A DNA stretch of 41,175 bases from Candidatus Rokuibacteriota bacterium (GTDB lineage: Bacteria > Methylomirabilota > Methylomirabilia > Rokubacteriales > CSP1-6), in the NCBI GenBank assembly GCA_003220225.1, contig QHRU01000110.1, forward strand, positions 1 to 41,175, in the 5' to 3' direction. A program made the position numbers and the translations under genes. The notes beneath the pieces are model-generated. The model saw nothing but the letters and a program-made list of their open reading frames with translations. It did no database searches and was not told where the DNA came from. Positions 33,743 to 41,175 of the stretch are shown in pieces. How positions within the stretch are numbered: the stretch's first letter is position 1; each line of letters begins with the position of its first letter.

Positions 33743-34789
33743 ATGAGCGATCGACCGATCCGCATGGGCTTCGTGGGCGCCGGCCGCAACACTCGCAGCC
33801 GGCACATTCCGGGCTTGCAGAAGCAGCCGGGCGTCGAATTCGTCGCGGTCGCCAACCGCTCGCGGGAGTCCGGCGAGCGCGTGGCCAAGGAATTCGGCAT
33901 CCGCCGCGTCGAGGCCGATTGGCGCGACGTCGTGCGCGCGCCCGACGTCGACGCCGTCTGCATCGGCACCTGGCCCTACACGCACTGCGAGATGACACTG
34001 GCCGCGCTGGCCGCCGGCAAGCACGTCCTCTGCGAGGCGCGCATGGCCATGGACGCCGCCGAGGGCCGGCGCATGCTGGAGGCGTCGCGCAAGGCGCCGA
34101 GCCTGGTCGCCCAGCTCGTGCCCTCGCCGCCGACGCTCGAAGTGGATTCGACGCTGAAGGTGCTGCTGGCCGAGGGTTACGTCGGCGAGGTGCTCGTCGT
34201 CGAGCTGTCGGCGACTCGGCAGCCCTCGTTCCTCGATCGCGAGGCGCCGCTCCACTGGCGCCAGGACGTGGCGCTCAGCGGCCACAACGTCCTGACCATG
34301 GGCATCTGGTACGAAGCCATGATCCGCTGGCTCGGCCCGGCGCGCCGCGTGACTGCGATGGGCAAGGTTGCCGTCCCACGCCGCCGCGACGAGAGCGGCG
34401 CCATGCACGAGGTGAAGGTTCCCGACCACGTCGACGTCCTCGCCACGCTGGCGCGCGGCGCCGTCGCCCATCTGCGCTTCAGCGCCGTCACCGCGCTGGG
34501 CCCCGCCAACGAGGTGTGGATCTTCGGCAGCGACGGCACCCTGCGCCTCGAAGCCGACGCCAAGCGGCTGTCGGGGGCCCGGCGCGGGGACAAGGAGCTG
34601 CGCGAGATCCCGATCCCGGCCGAGCGGCGGGTCGGCTGGCGGGTGGAGGAGGAGTTCGTGAACGCCGTGCGCGGGCGCGAGAAGGTCTCACACACCACCT
34701 TCGAGGACGGGGTCCGCTACATGGAGTTCACCGACGCCGTCGCGCAGAGCCTGGCGCTGGGGCGTGTGGTGGACGTGGCCGACCTCTAG
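33743..34789 (+). CDS. Gfo/Idh/MocA-family oxidoreductase
   Basis: A 348-residue NAD(P)-dependent dehydrogenase. The N-terminal Rossmann domain has GFVGAGRNTRSRHIPGL, GTWPYTHCEM and the GKHVLCEARM segment, in which the usual EKP Lys region is ARMA; a C-terminal alpha/beta domain follows. Loss of the catalytic Lys-Pro suggests an altered reaction. The ATG at 33743 is preferred over one 30 bases upstream because AGGGAGG lies 6 bases before it. It is divergent from the ABC operon. Confidence 0.85.
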   Translation: MSDRPIRMGFVGAGRNTRSRHIPGLQKQPGVEFVAVANRSRESGERVAKEFGIRRVEADWRDVVRAPDVDAVCIGTWPYTHCEMTLAALAAGKHVLCEARMAMDAAEGRRMLEASRKAPSLVAQLVPSPPTLEVDSTLKVLLAEGYVGEVLVVELSATRQPSFLDREAPLHWRQDVALSGHNVLTMGIWYEAMIRWLGPARRVTAMGKVAVPRRRDESGAMHEVKVPDHVDVLATLARGAVAHLRFSAVTALGPANEVWIFGSDGTLRLEADAKRLSGARRGDKELREIPIPAERRVGWRVEEEFVNAVRGREKVSHTTFEDGVRYMEFTDAVAQSLALGRVVDVADL

Positions 34790-34876
34790 CCCCCGCAGAG
34801 TCGTTGCTCTAAATTTACTCAGCGGCCGAGGGGTAGTACGTTCGTGCCGCGCAATCTCCCGACGAAGGAGACACCC

Positions 34877-35737
34877 ATGGAACGGCACATGATTCTCCTC
34901 GCGACGCTCCTCCTTGGCGGAGTCCTCGCGCTTTCCCCGCGACCCGCGAGTGCCCAGCAACCCTATTACCTCTACGACAGGGGCGATGGCATACCCACAT
35001 CGCTGTTGGGCACCTACGTGCGCAAAGGCGAGCTTCTCGCCTACTCGTTTTACGAATATACGCGCGATTCGACTCACGAGTACAAACCCAGAGAAATGGG
35101 CTTCAAGGGACCCCGAGCCGGTGAGGATTTCTTCGGTAAGCTGGAGCAGCACGAGTTCCTCCTCTTCTTCGCCTACGGTTTCACCGACTGGCTCGCAGTG
35201 GAGTTCGAATCGGCCGTGTACACCACCGCGACACTGAAGAAGGCGAAGAGCGATCCCTCCACCATGCCCAAGAAGCTCCGGGAGGACGGACTGGGCGATA
35301 CCGAAATGCAGATTCGCTTGCGTTGGCTGAAGGAGGGAGATTACTGGCCCGAGGGGGTCTTCTTCTTCGAGACCGTGTTCCCCTTGCAGAGCGACAAGAA
35401 ACTGATCGGCACACAAGACTGGGAACTCTCGCCGGGACTCGTCTTCACCAAGGGCTTTGGGCCGTTCGGGACGCTGGCTTTCCGATTCGCGTTCACCTAT
35501 TCGGCCAAGGGAGGCGATTTCGAGTTTGGTGAATACGCAATCGAATACCTCAAGCGTCTCTCCCCGAACTGGCTCGTCGCGCTCGCGTTCGAGGGCGAGC
35601 AGGACGAGCAATCGATCATCGGCGAGGTGCAGTACTCTCTGAGCAAGAACATTGCGCTCAAAGTCAATTGCGGATTCGGCATCACGAAGAAGGCGCCCGA
35701 CTTCGCGCCAGAAATCGGCCTGCTGTTCCGCTTCTGA
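34877..35737 (+). CDS. Outer-membrane beta-barrel-like protein, hypothetical
   Basis: A 286-residue protein with a signal peptide (MILLATLLLGGVLALS, cleavage after ASAQ) followed by alternating amphipathic strands rich in Phe, Tyr and Trp, ending in LLFRF. The terminal aromatic residue is typical of BAM-assembled barrels. I recognise no named family. It could be a channel or a sensor of the outer membrane. The start is set by AAGGAG 6 bases before the ATG at 34877. The gene is clearly less G+C-rich than the operons around it. Confidence 0.7.
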   Translation: MERHMILLATLLLGGVLALSPRPASAQQPYYLYDRGDGIPTSLLGTYVRKGELLAYSFYEYTRDSTHEYKPREMGFKGPRAGEDFFGKLEQHEFLLFFAYGFTDWLAVEFESAVYTTATLKKAKSDPSTMPKKLREDGLGDTEMQIRLRWLKEGDYWPEGVFFFETVFPLQSDKKLIGTQDWELSPGLVFTKGFGPFGTLAFRFAFTYSAKGGDFEFGEYAIEYLKRLSPNWLVALAFEGEQDEQSIIGEVQYSLSKNIALKVNCGFGITKKAPDFAPEIGLLFRF

Positions 35738-35993
35738 GGGTCACGGCCGCCCTTTCACGACTTTCACCAGTTTCATCGTCCCGTCGCTCACCATTTCCGA
35801 TTGAATCCTTCGAAATCAAAGCGAGCGTCCAATAGATTGGGTTTCCAGTCTTAGACTGTATGTATTACGCCCTTCAAGACCAGCGGAGAGACGGCAAGAT
35901 GACGCCCGACGCAGAGCCTCCGAAGTGGCAACCGTAATAGGGGCCAAAGACTCATAGGCTCTCTGGCAGGGAACATGCAATCCTGTCCAGGAT
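35738..35993. other. AT-richer intergenic spacer
   Basis: A 256-base gap with lower G+C than its surroundings. It holds a 13-base perfect inverted repeat (CAGTC-TTA-GACTG, 35846-35858), a possible operator or weak hairpin. No coding potential, RNA gene or clear promoter is evident. Confidence 0.5.
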
Positions 35994-36986
35994 ATGGACT
36001 CCGCTCGCTGGAGGACTGCGCGGGTGCTGCTGCTGGTCTGCGGCGCCGCGTTGCTCACCATCCTCGTGTGGCGCAATGATCCCGAGGCCATCCTGCACTC
36101 GATCCGCCAGCTTGGATGGCGGATCCTCATCGTCATCGCCTTCCCGTTCACGATAGTGAATGTCCTCGACACTCTGGGGTGGCGGTTCGCGTTTCGGAGT
36201 GACCGCGTGCCGTTCGGGGCACTCTTCTCTGCCAGGTTGGCCGGGGAGGCGTTCAACCTCACGACGCCCACCGCGTCGGTTGGGGGTGAGGCGGTCAAGG
36301 CCTGGCTCATTCGCCACCACGCCCCGCTCGAGGAGGCTCTGCCGTCAGTGATCGTCGCCAAGACCACGATCACGATCGCCCAGGGCCTCCTGTTGATCGC
36401 GGGTCTGCCTTGCGCCTGGGCGCTGTTGCCACACGACTCGCCGCTGCTGCGGGTGATGTTCTGGCTGCTCCTGGTCGAGGTCCTGGCGGTGGGCGGGTTC
36501 GTGGCCGTCCAGGCCGGCGGCGTGCTCGGTCACGGGGGACGCCTCCTGGGCCGCTTCGCGTTCCTCGAGCGGCTGGCCGGCGGCCTCGGACGGCTCGACG
36601 ACTCGCTCGCGGTCTTCTACCGCCGCGAGCCGCTTCGCCTGGCGCTCTCGACCTTCTTCCACTTCCTGGGCTGGATCGCGAGCGCGGTGGAGGTCTCGGT
36701 GGTCCTGCACCTGCTCGGGGTGGAGCTGTCCCTGACGGCGGCGCTCCTCATCGAGGCCTTCAGCACCGCGGTCCGTTTCGCCACCTTCATGGTGCCGGCG
36801 AGCATCGGCGCGCTCGAGGGGGGCCACGTGGCGATCTTCACGGCGCTCGGACTCGGCGGCACCTGGGGGATGTCCTTCAGTATCGTGCGTCGCATCCGCG
36901 AGGCCACCTGGATCGGCATCGGCTTCCTGGCGCTGGCCGCCTACCGCGGCTTCGTCCCGGCGCCGGCGGCCGCGGGCGAGCACTGA
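35994..36986 (+). CDS. Flippase-like (LPG synthase transmembrane/UPF0104) membrane protein
   Basis: A 330-residue polytopic membrane protein of the lysylphosphatidylglycerol-synthase TM-like family, with about eight helices. Family motifs include the region FNLTTPTASVGGEAVKAWLI and the C-terminal MVPASIGALEGGHVAIF. It lacks the aminoacyl-transferase domain of MprF, so a lipid- or polyprenyl-linked substrate flippase role is more likely. It is 3 bases upstream of an asparagine synthase gene, a pairing common in envelope-glycan or hopanoid-type clusters. Confidence 0.82.
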   Translation: MDSARWRTARVLLLVCGAALLTILVWRNDPEAILHSIRQLGWRILIVIAFPFTIVNVLDTLGWRFAFRSDRVPFGALFSARLAGEAFNLTTPTASVGGEAVKAWLIRHHAPLEEALPSVIVAKTTITIAQGLLLIAGLPCAWALLPHDSPLLRVMFWLLLVEVLAVGGFVAVQAGGVLGHGGRLLGRFAFLERLAGGLGRLDDSLAVFYRREPLRLALSTFFHFLGWIASAVEVSVVLHLLGVELSLTAALLIEAFSTAVRFATFMVPASIGALEGGHVAIFTALGLGGTWGMSFSIVRRIREATWIGIGFLALAAYRGFVPAPAAAGEH

Positions 36987-36989
36987 GCC

Positions 36990-38861
36990 GTGTGCGGCAT
37001 CGCCGGCTTCCTGGCCCCGCCCGGCGTTCGCGCCGACCGCGCCATGCTCGAGCGCATGGTGCGCACGCTCGCCCACCGTGGTCCCGATACCTTCGGCTTC
37101 CACGTGGACGGGCCCGCGGCGCTCGGCATCGCGCGGCTGCGCGTGATCGACCTCGTCACCGGCGATCAGCCCATCGGCAACGAGGACGGCGCCGTGCACG
37201 TCGCCCTCAACGGCGAGATCTACGGCTTCGCCGCCCTGCGCGCGAGCCTCGAGCGCGCCGGCCACCGGTTCCGGACGGCCTCCGACACCGAGGTCATCGT
37301 CCACGCGTGGGAGGAGTACGGCGAGCACTGCCCCGATCACCTCAACGGCATGTTCGGCTTCGCCGTGTGGGACCGCCGGCGCGAGGTCCTCTTCCTCGCC
37401 CGCGACCGCATGGGCGAGAAGCCGCTCTATTACGCGAAGGTCGACGGCTGGTTCGTCTTCGGCTCCGAGCTGCGCGCGGTGCTGGCGCACCCGCACGTGG
37501 GGCGCGCGCTCGATCCCGAGGGGCTCGCGCGCTACCTCGCCTACGACTTCGTGCCCAACCCGCACACCATCGTCCGCGGCGTGCGCAAGCTTCCGCCCGG
37601 CCACGCGCTCAGCGCCGGCGACGGCAAGGTGCGCGTCGAGCGCTACTGGGAGCTGCCGTCGAGGCCCGATGAGGGCGACGAGCCGACGTGGCGACGCGAG
37701 ATCGTCAGGCGGCTCGACGCGGCGGTGTCGCTGCGTCTGGTCAGCGACGTGCCGCTCGGCTGCTTTCTCAGCGGCGGCATCGATTCCACCGCGGTGGCCG
37801 CCAGCGCCGCGCGGCTGAAGCCGGGGCTGCGCACGTTCTCCGTCGGCTACGCGGAGCGCTCCCACGACGAGCGCGGCTACGCGCGCCTCGCGGCGGAGCG
37901 GCTCGGCACCGTGCACGAGGAGCTGCTCGTCTCGGCCGTCGACGTGGCGCCCGTGCTCGAGCGCCTCGGCGTGCTGCTCGACGAGCCGATCTCCGACATG
38001 AGCTTCGTGCCGCTCTACCTGCTGTCGCGCTTCGCCCGGCGGGAGGTGACCGTGGCCCTCACCGGCGACGGCGGCGACGAGCTGTTCGGCGGCTATCCGG
38101 CGATGGCCGCCGACTGGTGGCATCGCGGCTTCGGGCGCCTGCCGAGGGTGGCGCGCCGCGGACTGGCGCGGCTCGGCGATGTGCCGCTGGCGCCCGAGCC
38201 GCTGCGCATGTTCTTCGGCGCGCTCGCGTACGCGCCGGACGCGCGCAACCAGGCGCTGCTCGGCGGGCTGCCGCCGGAGCGGCTGGCGTCGCTGCTGTCG
38301 CCGGCCGCGCGCGCGGTCCTCGTCGGCTTCGATCCGTACGCCGACATCGACGCGGCGCTCGCCGGCTGCACGAGCGACGATCCCACCACGCGGCTGATCC
38401 ATCGCTACTGCAAGCTCTACATGGCGGGCCAGAATCTGGCCAACGCCGACCGCGCGAGCATGGCCGTGGGCCTGGAGCTTCGCGCCCCGTTCCTCGACCA
38501 CACGTTCGTCGAGTTCGTGAGCCGCATCCCGGCGGGCCTGCGCCTGGAGGGCCTCACGCGGCTCAAGCGCCTGCTCAAGTCGGCGCTCACCGACCGCCTG
38601 CCGCGCGAGATCCTCGAGCGCGGCAAGCAGGGGTTCGGGGTGCCGTTCGAGGACTGGTTCCGCGGCCCGCTCGCGGCGACCCTCGACGACACGCTCGCGC
38701 CGGACCGGCTGGCGGCCGAGGGCCTCTTCGACGTGCGCGCCGTGCGTCGGCTCGTCGCCGAGCACGTGGCCGGGCGCCGCGACCACGTGTGCGCGCTCTG
38801 GTCGCTCTACACGTTCGAGCGCTGGGCCGCCGAGCACCTCGGCGGCGGGCGCTTGCTGTAG
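36990..38861 (+). CDS. asnB: Asparagine synthase (glutamine-hydrolysing), AsnB-like
   Basis: A 623-residue two-domain enzyme. The class II glutaminase domain has the nucleophile Cys2 (MCGIAGF), AHRGPDTFG, LNGEIYGF and SDTEVIVH. The synthetase domain has the ATP-pyrophosphatase loop SGGIDST (261-267) and TGDGGDELFGGYP. It forms asparagine or amidates a carboxylate of a glycan or lipid precursor. The GTG start is required for Cys2 to be exposed. It is 3 bases after the flippase-like gene, so a role in envelope glycan modification is possible. Confidence 0.93.
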   Translation: MCGIAGFLAPPGVRADRAMLERMVRTLAHRGPDTFGFHVDGPAALGIARLRVIDLVTGDQPIGNEDGAVHVALNGEIYGFAALRASLERAGHRFRTASDTEVIVHAWEEYGEHCPDHLNGMFGFAVWDRRREVLFLARDRMGEKPLYYAKVDGWFVFGSELRAVLAHPHVGRALDPEGLARYLAYDFVPNPHTIVRGVRKLPPGHALSAGDGKVRVERYWELPSRPDEGDEPTWRREIVRRLDAAVSLRLVSDVPLGCFLSGGIDSTAVAASAARLKPGLRTFSVGYAERSHDERGYARLAAERLGTVHEELLVSAVDVAPVLERLGVLLDEPISDMSFVPLYLLSRFARREVTVALTGDGGDELFGGYPAMAADWWHRGFGRLPRVARRGLARLGDVPLAPEPLRMFFGALAYAPDARNQALLGGLPPERLASLLSPAARAVLVGFDPYADIDAALAGCTSDDPTTRLIHRYCKLYMAGQNLANADRASMAVGLELRAPFLDHTFVEFVSRIPAGLRLEGLTRLKRLLKSALTDRLPREILERGKQGFGVPFEDWFRGPLAATLDDTLAPDRLAAEGLFDVRAVRRLVAEHVAGRRDHVCALWSLYTFERWAAEHLGGGRLL

Positions 38862-39102
38862 CCCGGTCGCCGCACTCCACGCGCTGATAAAAAATCCGCT
38901 TGACAGCCTTCGCCGCGGGCGCTCACCGCGGATCGGCAGCGCCTCGCGAATGCCGCTTCAGCGTTCCGCAATGGCGCGACGAGCGCGTATCGGCTGCCCG
39001 CACCGAAAAAATCGTCATCGGGTCACGATCGCGTCTTCTGGTGGCTGCAAGGCGTCTCCGAAACTGGGGTATAGAGTCGCCTCAGCACAAGGAGGATTCG
39101 TG
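38862..39102. promoter_or_regulatory. Intergenic region upstream of the DUF222/HNH gene
   Basis: A 241-base spacer with AT-rich patches. TTGACA (38900-38905) has no clear partner at the right distance, though a CCGCGG palindrome pair follows. TATAGA (39070-39075) lies 28-33 bases before the start and could be a -10 element. AAGGAGG (39089-39095) is the ribosome-binding site of the HNH gene. Confidence 0.35.
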
Positions 39103-40422
39103 ATGTCACCCGACCTTTCCAGCACGCTCGATCGGCTGGGCGACGAGATCGCCGAGCTGGCCGCGCACCTCGACGCCGCCACTGCGCGCCTGCTCGATCT
39201 GATCCGCGAGTTCGACGCGCGCGGCGGCTGGAACACCGGCTTCCTCTCCTGCGCCGCCTGGCTGACGTGGCGGGTCGGGCTCGACCCGGGCGCGGCGCGC
39301 GAGCGCGTGCGCGTGGCGCGCGCGCTCGGCACGCTGCCGCGGCTGGCCCAGGCGCTCGCGCGCGGCGAGCTCTCGTACGCGAAGGTGCGGGCGCTGACGC
39401 GCGTGGCCACGCCCGAGACCGAGGAGCGCCTGCTCGCGGTGGGTCGGGCGGGCACCGCGGCCCACGTCGAGCGGATCGTTCGCGGGTGGCGACGGGTGGA
39501 CCGGCTGGCCGAGGCCCGGGAGACCGCGCGGCGCCACACGAGCCGGGCGCTGCACGTGTATCAAGACGAGGACGGCATGATGATCGTGCGCGGGCGGGTG
39601 GCGCCGGAGGTCGGGGCGCTGCTCGTGCAGGCCCTCGCCGCGGCCCGCGAAACGCTGTATGAGCGGGCGCGGGCCACGGACGCGAGCGCCGGGCCGGCAG
39701 ACGTTTCGGCCGAAACGCCCACGCTGGCCCAGCAGCAGGCGGACGCGCTGGGCCTGCTCGCCGAGACGGCCCTGCACCACGGGATCGATCCCGGCGCGCC
39801 GGGCGAGCGGTACCAGGTCGTCGTCCACGTCGACGCGCCGGTGCTGGCCGATCCGGAGGCGCCTGGACAGTCGGTCCTCGAGGACGGCACGCACGTTTCC
39901 TCGGAAACGTGTCAGCGCCTGGCGTGCGACGCGAGCCGGGTGGTGATGCGGCACACTGCGGATGGCCGGGTCGTGGAGGTCGGCGCCCGGACGCGGACCA
40001 TTCCGCCCGCGTTACGGCGCGTGCTCCATCACCGCGACCGGGGTTGCCGCTTCCCGGGCTGTGGCCTCCCGTTTGGCCAGGGCCATCACATCCGCCACTG
40101 GGCCCAGGGCGGGCCGACCACGCTCTCGAACCTGGCGCTGCTCTGTCGCCGTCATCACCGCGCGGTGCACGAGGAGGGTTATCAGATGGAGCGACAGCCC
40201 GACGGCGAGCTCGAGTTCCGGCGCCCGGACGGCCGGCCGTTGCCCGAAGTTCCGGCTCGGCCACACGTGGCGGACGATCCCATCCACGTTTTGCGCGCGC
40301 GGCACGAGGCGCAGGGGCTGCGGATCCACGCACGCACGGCGATGCCGGGTTGGCTGGGGGAACGCCTGGACGTGGGCTGGGCGATCGACGTCTTGCACCC
40401 GTTGGCGGGCAATCCGGGCTAG
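39103..40422 (+). CDS. DUF222 domain/HNH endonuclease-like protein (13E12 repeat type)
   Basis: A 439-residue protein with an N-terminal helical DUF222 domain (ELAAHLDAATARLLDLIREF, WLTWRVGLDPGAARERVR in part) and a C-terminal HNH nuclease motif: CRFPGCGLP, HHIRHWAQGG, NLALLCRRHHRAVHEEG. This family is abundant in Actinobacteria, often in multiple copies, and its role is unclear (possibly mobile or defence-related). The ATG at 39103 is chosen because AAGGAGG lies 7 bases upstream; a GTG directly before is also possible. Its stop overlaps the stop of the convergent DUF488 gene. Confidence 0.88.
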   Translation: MSPDLSSTLDRLGDEIAELAAHLDAATARLLDLIREFDARGGWNTGFLSCAAWLTWRVGLDPGAARERVRVARALGTLPRLAQALARGELSYAKVRALTRVATPETEERLLAVGRAGTAAHVERIVRGWRRVDRLAEARETARRHTSRALHVYQDEDGMMIVRGRVAPEVGALLVQALAAARETLYERARATDASAGPADVSAETPTLAQQQADALGLLAETALHHGIDPGAPGERYQVVVHVDAPVLADPEAPGQSVLEDGTHVSSETCQRLACDASRVVMRHTADGRVVEVGARTRTIPPALRRVLHHRDRGCRFPGCGLPFGQGHHIRHWAQGGPTTLSNLALLCRRHHRAVHEEGYQMERQPDGELEFRRPDGRPLPEVPARPHVADDPIHVLRARHEAQGLRIHARTAMPGWLGERLDVGWAIDVLHPLAGNPG

Positions 40423-40940
40423 AAGAGCTCCGGCTCGCCTGGATAGGTCACCCGCCCGTTCTCGACTCGCGCGAAGTCGCGCAATGCGTGGGGCTCGGCG
40501 CGCTCCGGAGTGAGGATGTGCAGCACCGTTTCGCCCCGCGCAACCAGCGCGTCGGCGATCAGCGAGCGGTGGCAGCGCCACCACACGGCCTCCGCGCACA
40601 TGATCGCGACGCTCGCGCGGCGCCCGAGCGACACCAACCGATCGAGTTCCGCGGCGAACATGTCGTTCTGCATGTAGTCGGCGTACGCGCGGAACGAGGG
40701 GTTCTTCCACGCGCGGTTGATCGAGTCCGGCTGCTCGCGCCTGAGGCCGCCGAGGCCGGCGAAGTGCGTGTAGCCGAGGCCGGCGGCCGTGAGGGTGCCG
40801 GGCAACGTCTCGACGTTGAACTGTGGGTGGTGCCGCGAGCGCGGCAGCTTGCGGACGTCGGCGATCGTCGTCACACCGTGGGCGCGGACCAGCGCCACGA
40901 ACGTCTCCAGCGGATGAGTCGAGTGGCCGACGGTCCACAC
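40419..40940 (-). CDS. DUF488 family protein
   Basis: A 173-residue protein of the DUF488 family. It has the N-terminal WTVGHSTHPLETFVALV, IADVRKLPRSRHHPQFN and the conserved cysteine motif CAEAVWWRCHRSLIADAL. The function of the family is unknown. The start is a GTG at 40940 by alignment to the family start. It converges on the HNH gene with a CTAG shared by both stops, and is divergent from the CoA-ligase gene. Confidence 0.88.
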   Translation of the reverse strand: MWTVGHSTHPLETFVALVRAHGVTTIADVRKLPRSRHHPQFNVETLPGTLTAAGLGYTHFAGLGGLRREQPDSINRAWKNPSFRAYADYMQNDMFAAELDRLVSLGRRASVAIMCAEAVWWRCHRSLIADALVARGETVLHILTPERAEPHALRDFARVENGRVTYPGEPELF

Positions 40941-40983
40941 GCCACCAGCCTACCCGTCAGCCCCATACTGTAAAATTCTTGCG

Positions 40984-41175
40984 GTGGGGAGCGTTCCCGA
41001 GCATTTCAACGCCGCGGCCTTCTTCGTCGATCGCCACGTGGCGGAGGGACGCGGCGCGCGCACCGCGTTCAGGTTCGCCGGCCGCGCCATCAGCTACGGC
41101 GACCTCGCCGCCTCCGTCGACGGCTGCGCCAATTCTCTGGCCGGACTGGGCGTCGAAATCGAGCAGCGCGTCCTG
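40984..41175 (+). CDS. Benzoate-CoA ligase-like acyl-CoA synthetase (3' partial)
   Basis: The first 64 codons of an AMP-forming acyl-CoA synthetase, cut by the window end. The N-terminus HFNAAAFFVDRHVAEGRG followed by TAFRFAGRAISYGDLA is typical of benzoate-CoA ligases and relatives. The GTG start follows the AT-rich ATACTGTAAAATTC (40966-40979), which may hold a -10 element. With the FAH-family hydratase it hints at aromatic degradation, but the catalytic motifs are outside the window. Confidence 0.75.
   Translation, partial: MGSVPEHFNAAAFFVDRHVAEGRGARTAFRFAGRAISYGDLAASVDGCANSLAGLGVEIEQRVL

Noticed and set aside
36345-38837. 830-codon frame opposite the asparagine synthase
   Set aside because: Antisense shadow of a G+C-rich gene; the composition is unlike a real protein.
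39103-40422. HNH protein as part of a restriction or homing system
   Set aside because: No methyltransferase, intron, intein or partner defence gene is nearby; DUF222/HNH proteins are common without known function.

Overview
The window is very G+C-rich bacterial DNA, tightly packed into operons with many 4-base stop/start overlaps and frequent GTG starts. An outer-membrane-type beta-barrel, Tat and lipoprotein signals and a periplasmic Sox system point to a Gram-negative (diderm) cell. The mix of sox genes, a respiratory TCA supercluster, an FAH-family hydratase beside an ABC importer and a CoA-ligase would suit an uncultured soil or subsurface lineage such as Rokubacteria/Methylomirabilota. 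That placement is inference, not something the sequence proves.

Region 1 (1-5045, + strand) is a sulfur-oxidation cluster: a molybdopterin oxidoreductase cut by the window edge, soxY, soxZ and a single lipoprotein that fuses SoxX and SoxA. Region 2 (5064-12216, + strand) starts with a periplasmic TlpA/SoxW-like thioredoxin. Its first catalytic cysteine codon is an in-frame TGA followed by a SECIS-like hairpin, so it is a candidate selenoprotein. It then carries a divergent second set of succinate dehydrogenase/fumarate reductase (SDH/FRD) subunits (flavoprotein, one SdhD-like anchor, iron-sulfur protein) interspersed with a metallo-beta-lactamase-fold hydrolase, a SnoaL-like protein and an amidohydrolase. 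An AT-richer island with a broken PIN-type toxin gene interrupts this set.

Region 3 (12265-26936) has a LysR regulator divergent from a trans-aconitate methyltransferase, then a long TCA run: aconitase, isocitrate dehydrogenase, malate dehydrogenase, a VOC protein, two-subunit fumarase, the main SDH (5-helix anchor with a Cys/His-rich motif, flavoprotein, iron-sulfur protein), succinyl-CoA synthetase and nucleoside diphosphate kinase. These encode the oxidative TCA steps from citrate onward except 2-oxoglutarate dehydrogenase; citrate synthase is also not in the window.

Region 4 (27099-33676, - strand) is an ABC importer operon (binding protein, ATPase, two permeases) interleaved with a 2-keto-4-pentenoate hydratase-like gene and ending in a Tat-exported amidohydrolase. 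A Gfo/Idh/MocA oxidoreductase is divergent from it. Region 5 (34877-41175) is a looser mix: a beta-barrel protein, a flippase-like membrane protein next to an asparagine synthase, a DUF222/HNH protein, a DUF488 protein and the start of a benzoate-CoA-ligase-like gene.

Two kinds of repeat run through the window. One is a family of G/C-rich palindromes in intergenic gaps (4803-5045, 7334-7450, 26940-27041). The other is a duplication of operon junctions, seen three times (fumarase alpha/beta, sucD/ndk, permease/permease). In each case the end of the upstream gene and the start of the downstream gene occur twice, with extra DNA between the copies. At the fumarase junction a palindromic element is translated as an N-terminal extension of the beta subunit. 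No tRNA, rRNA, CRISPR array or intact mobile element was seen.
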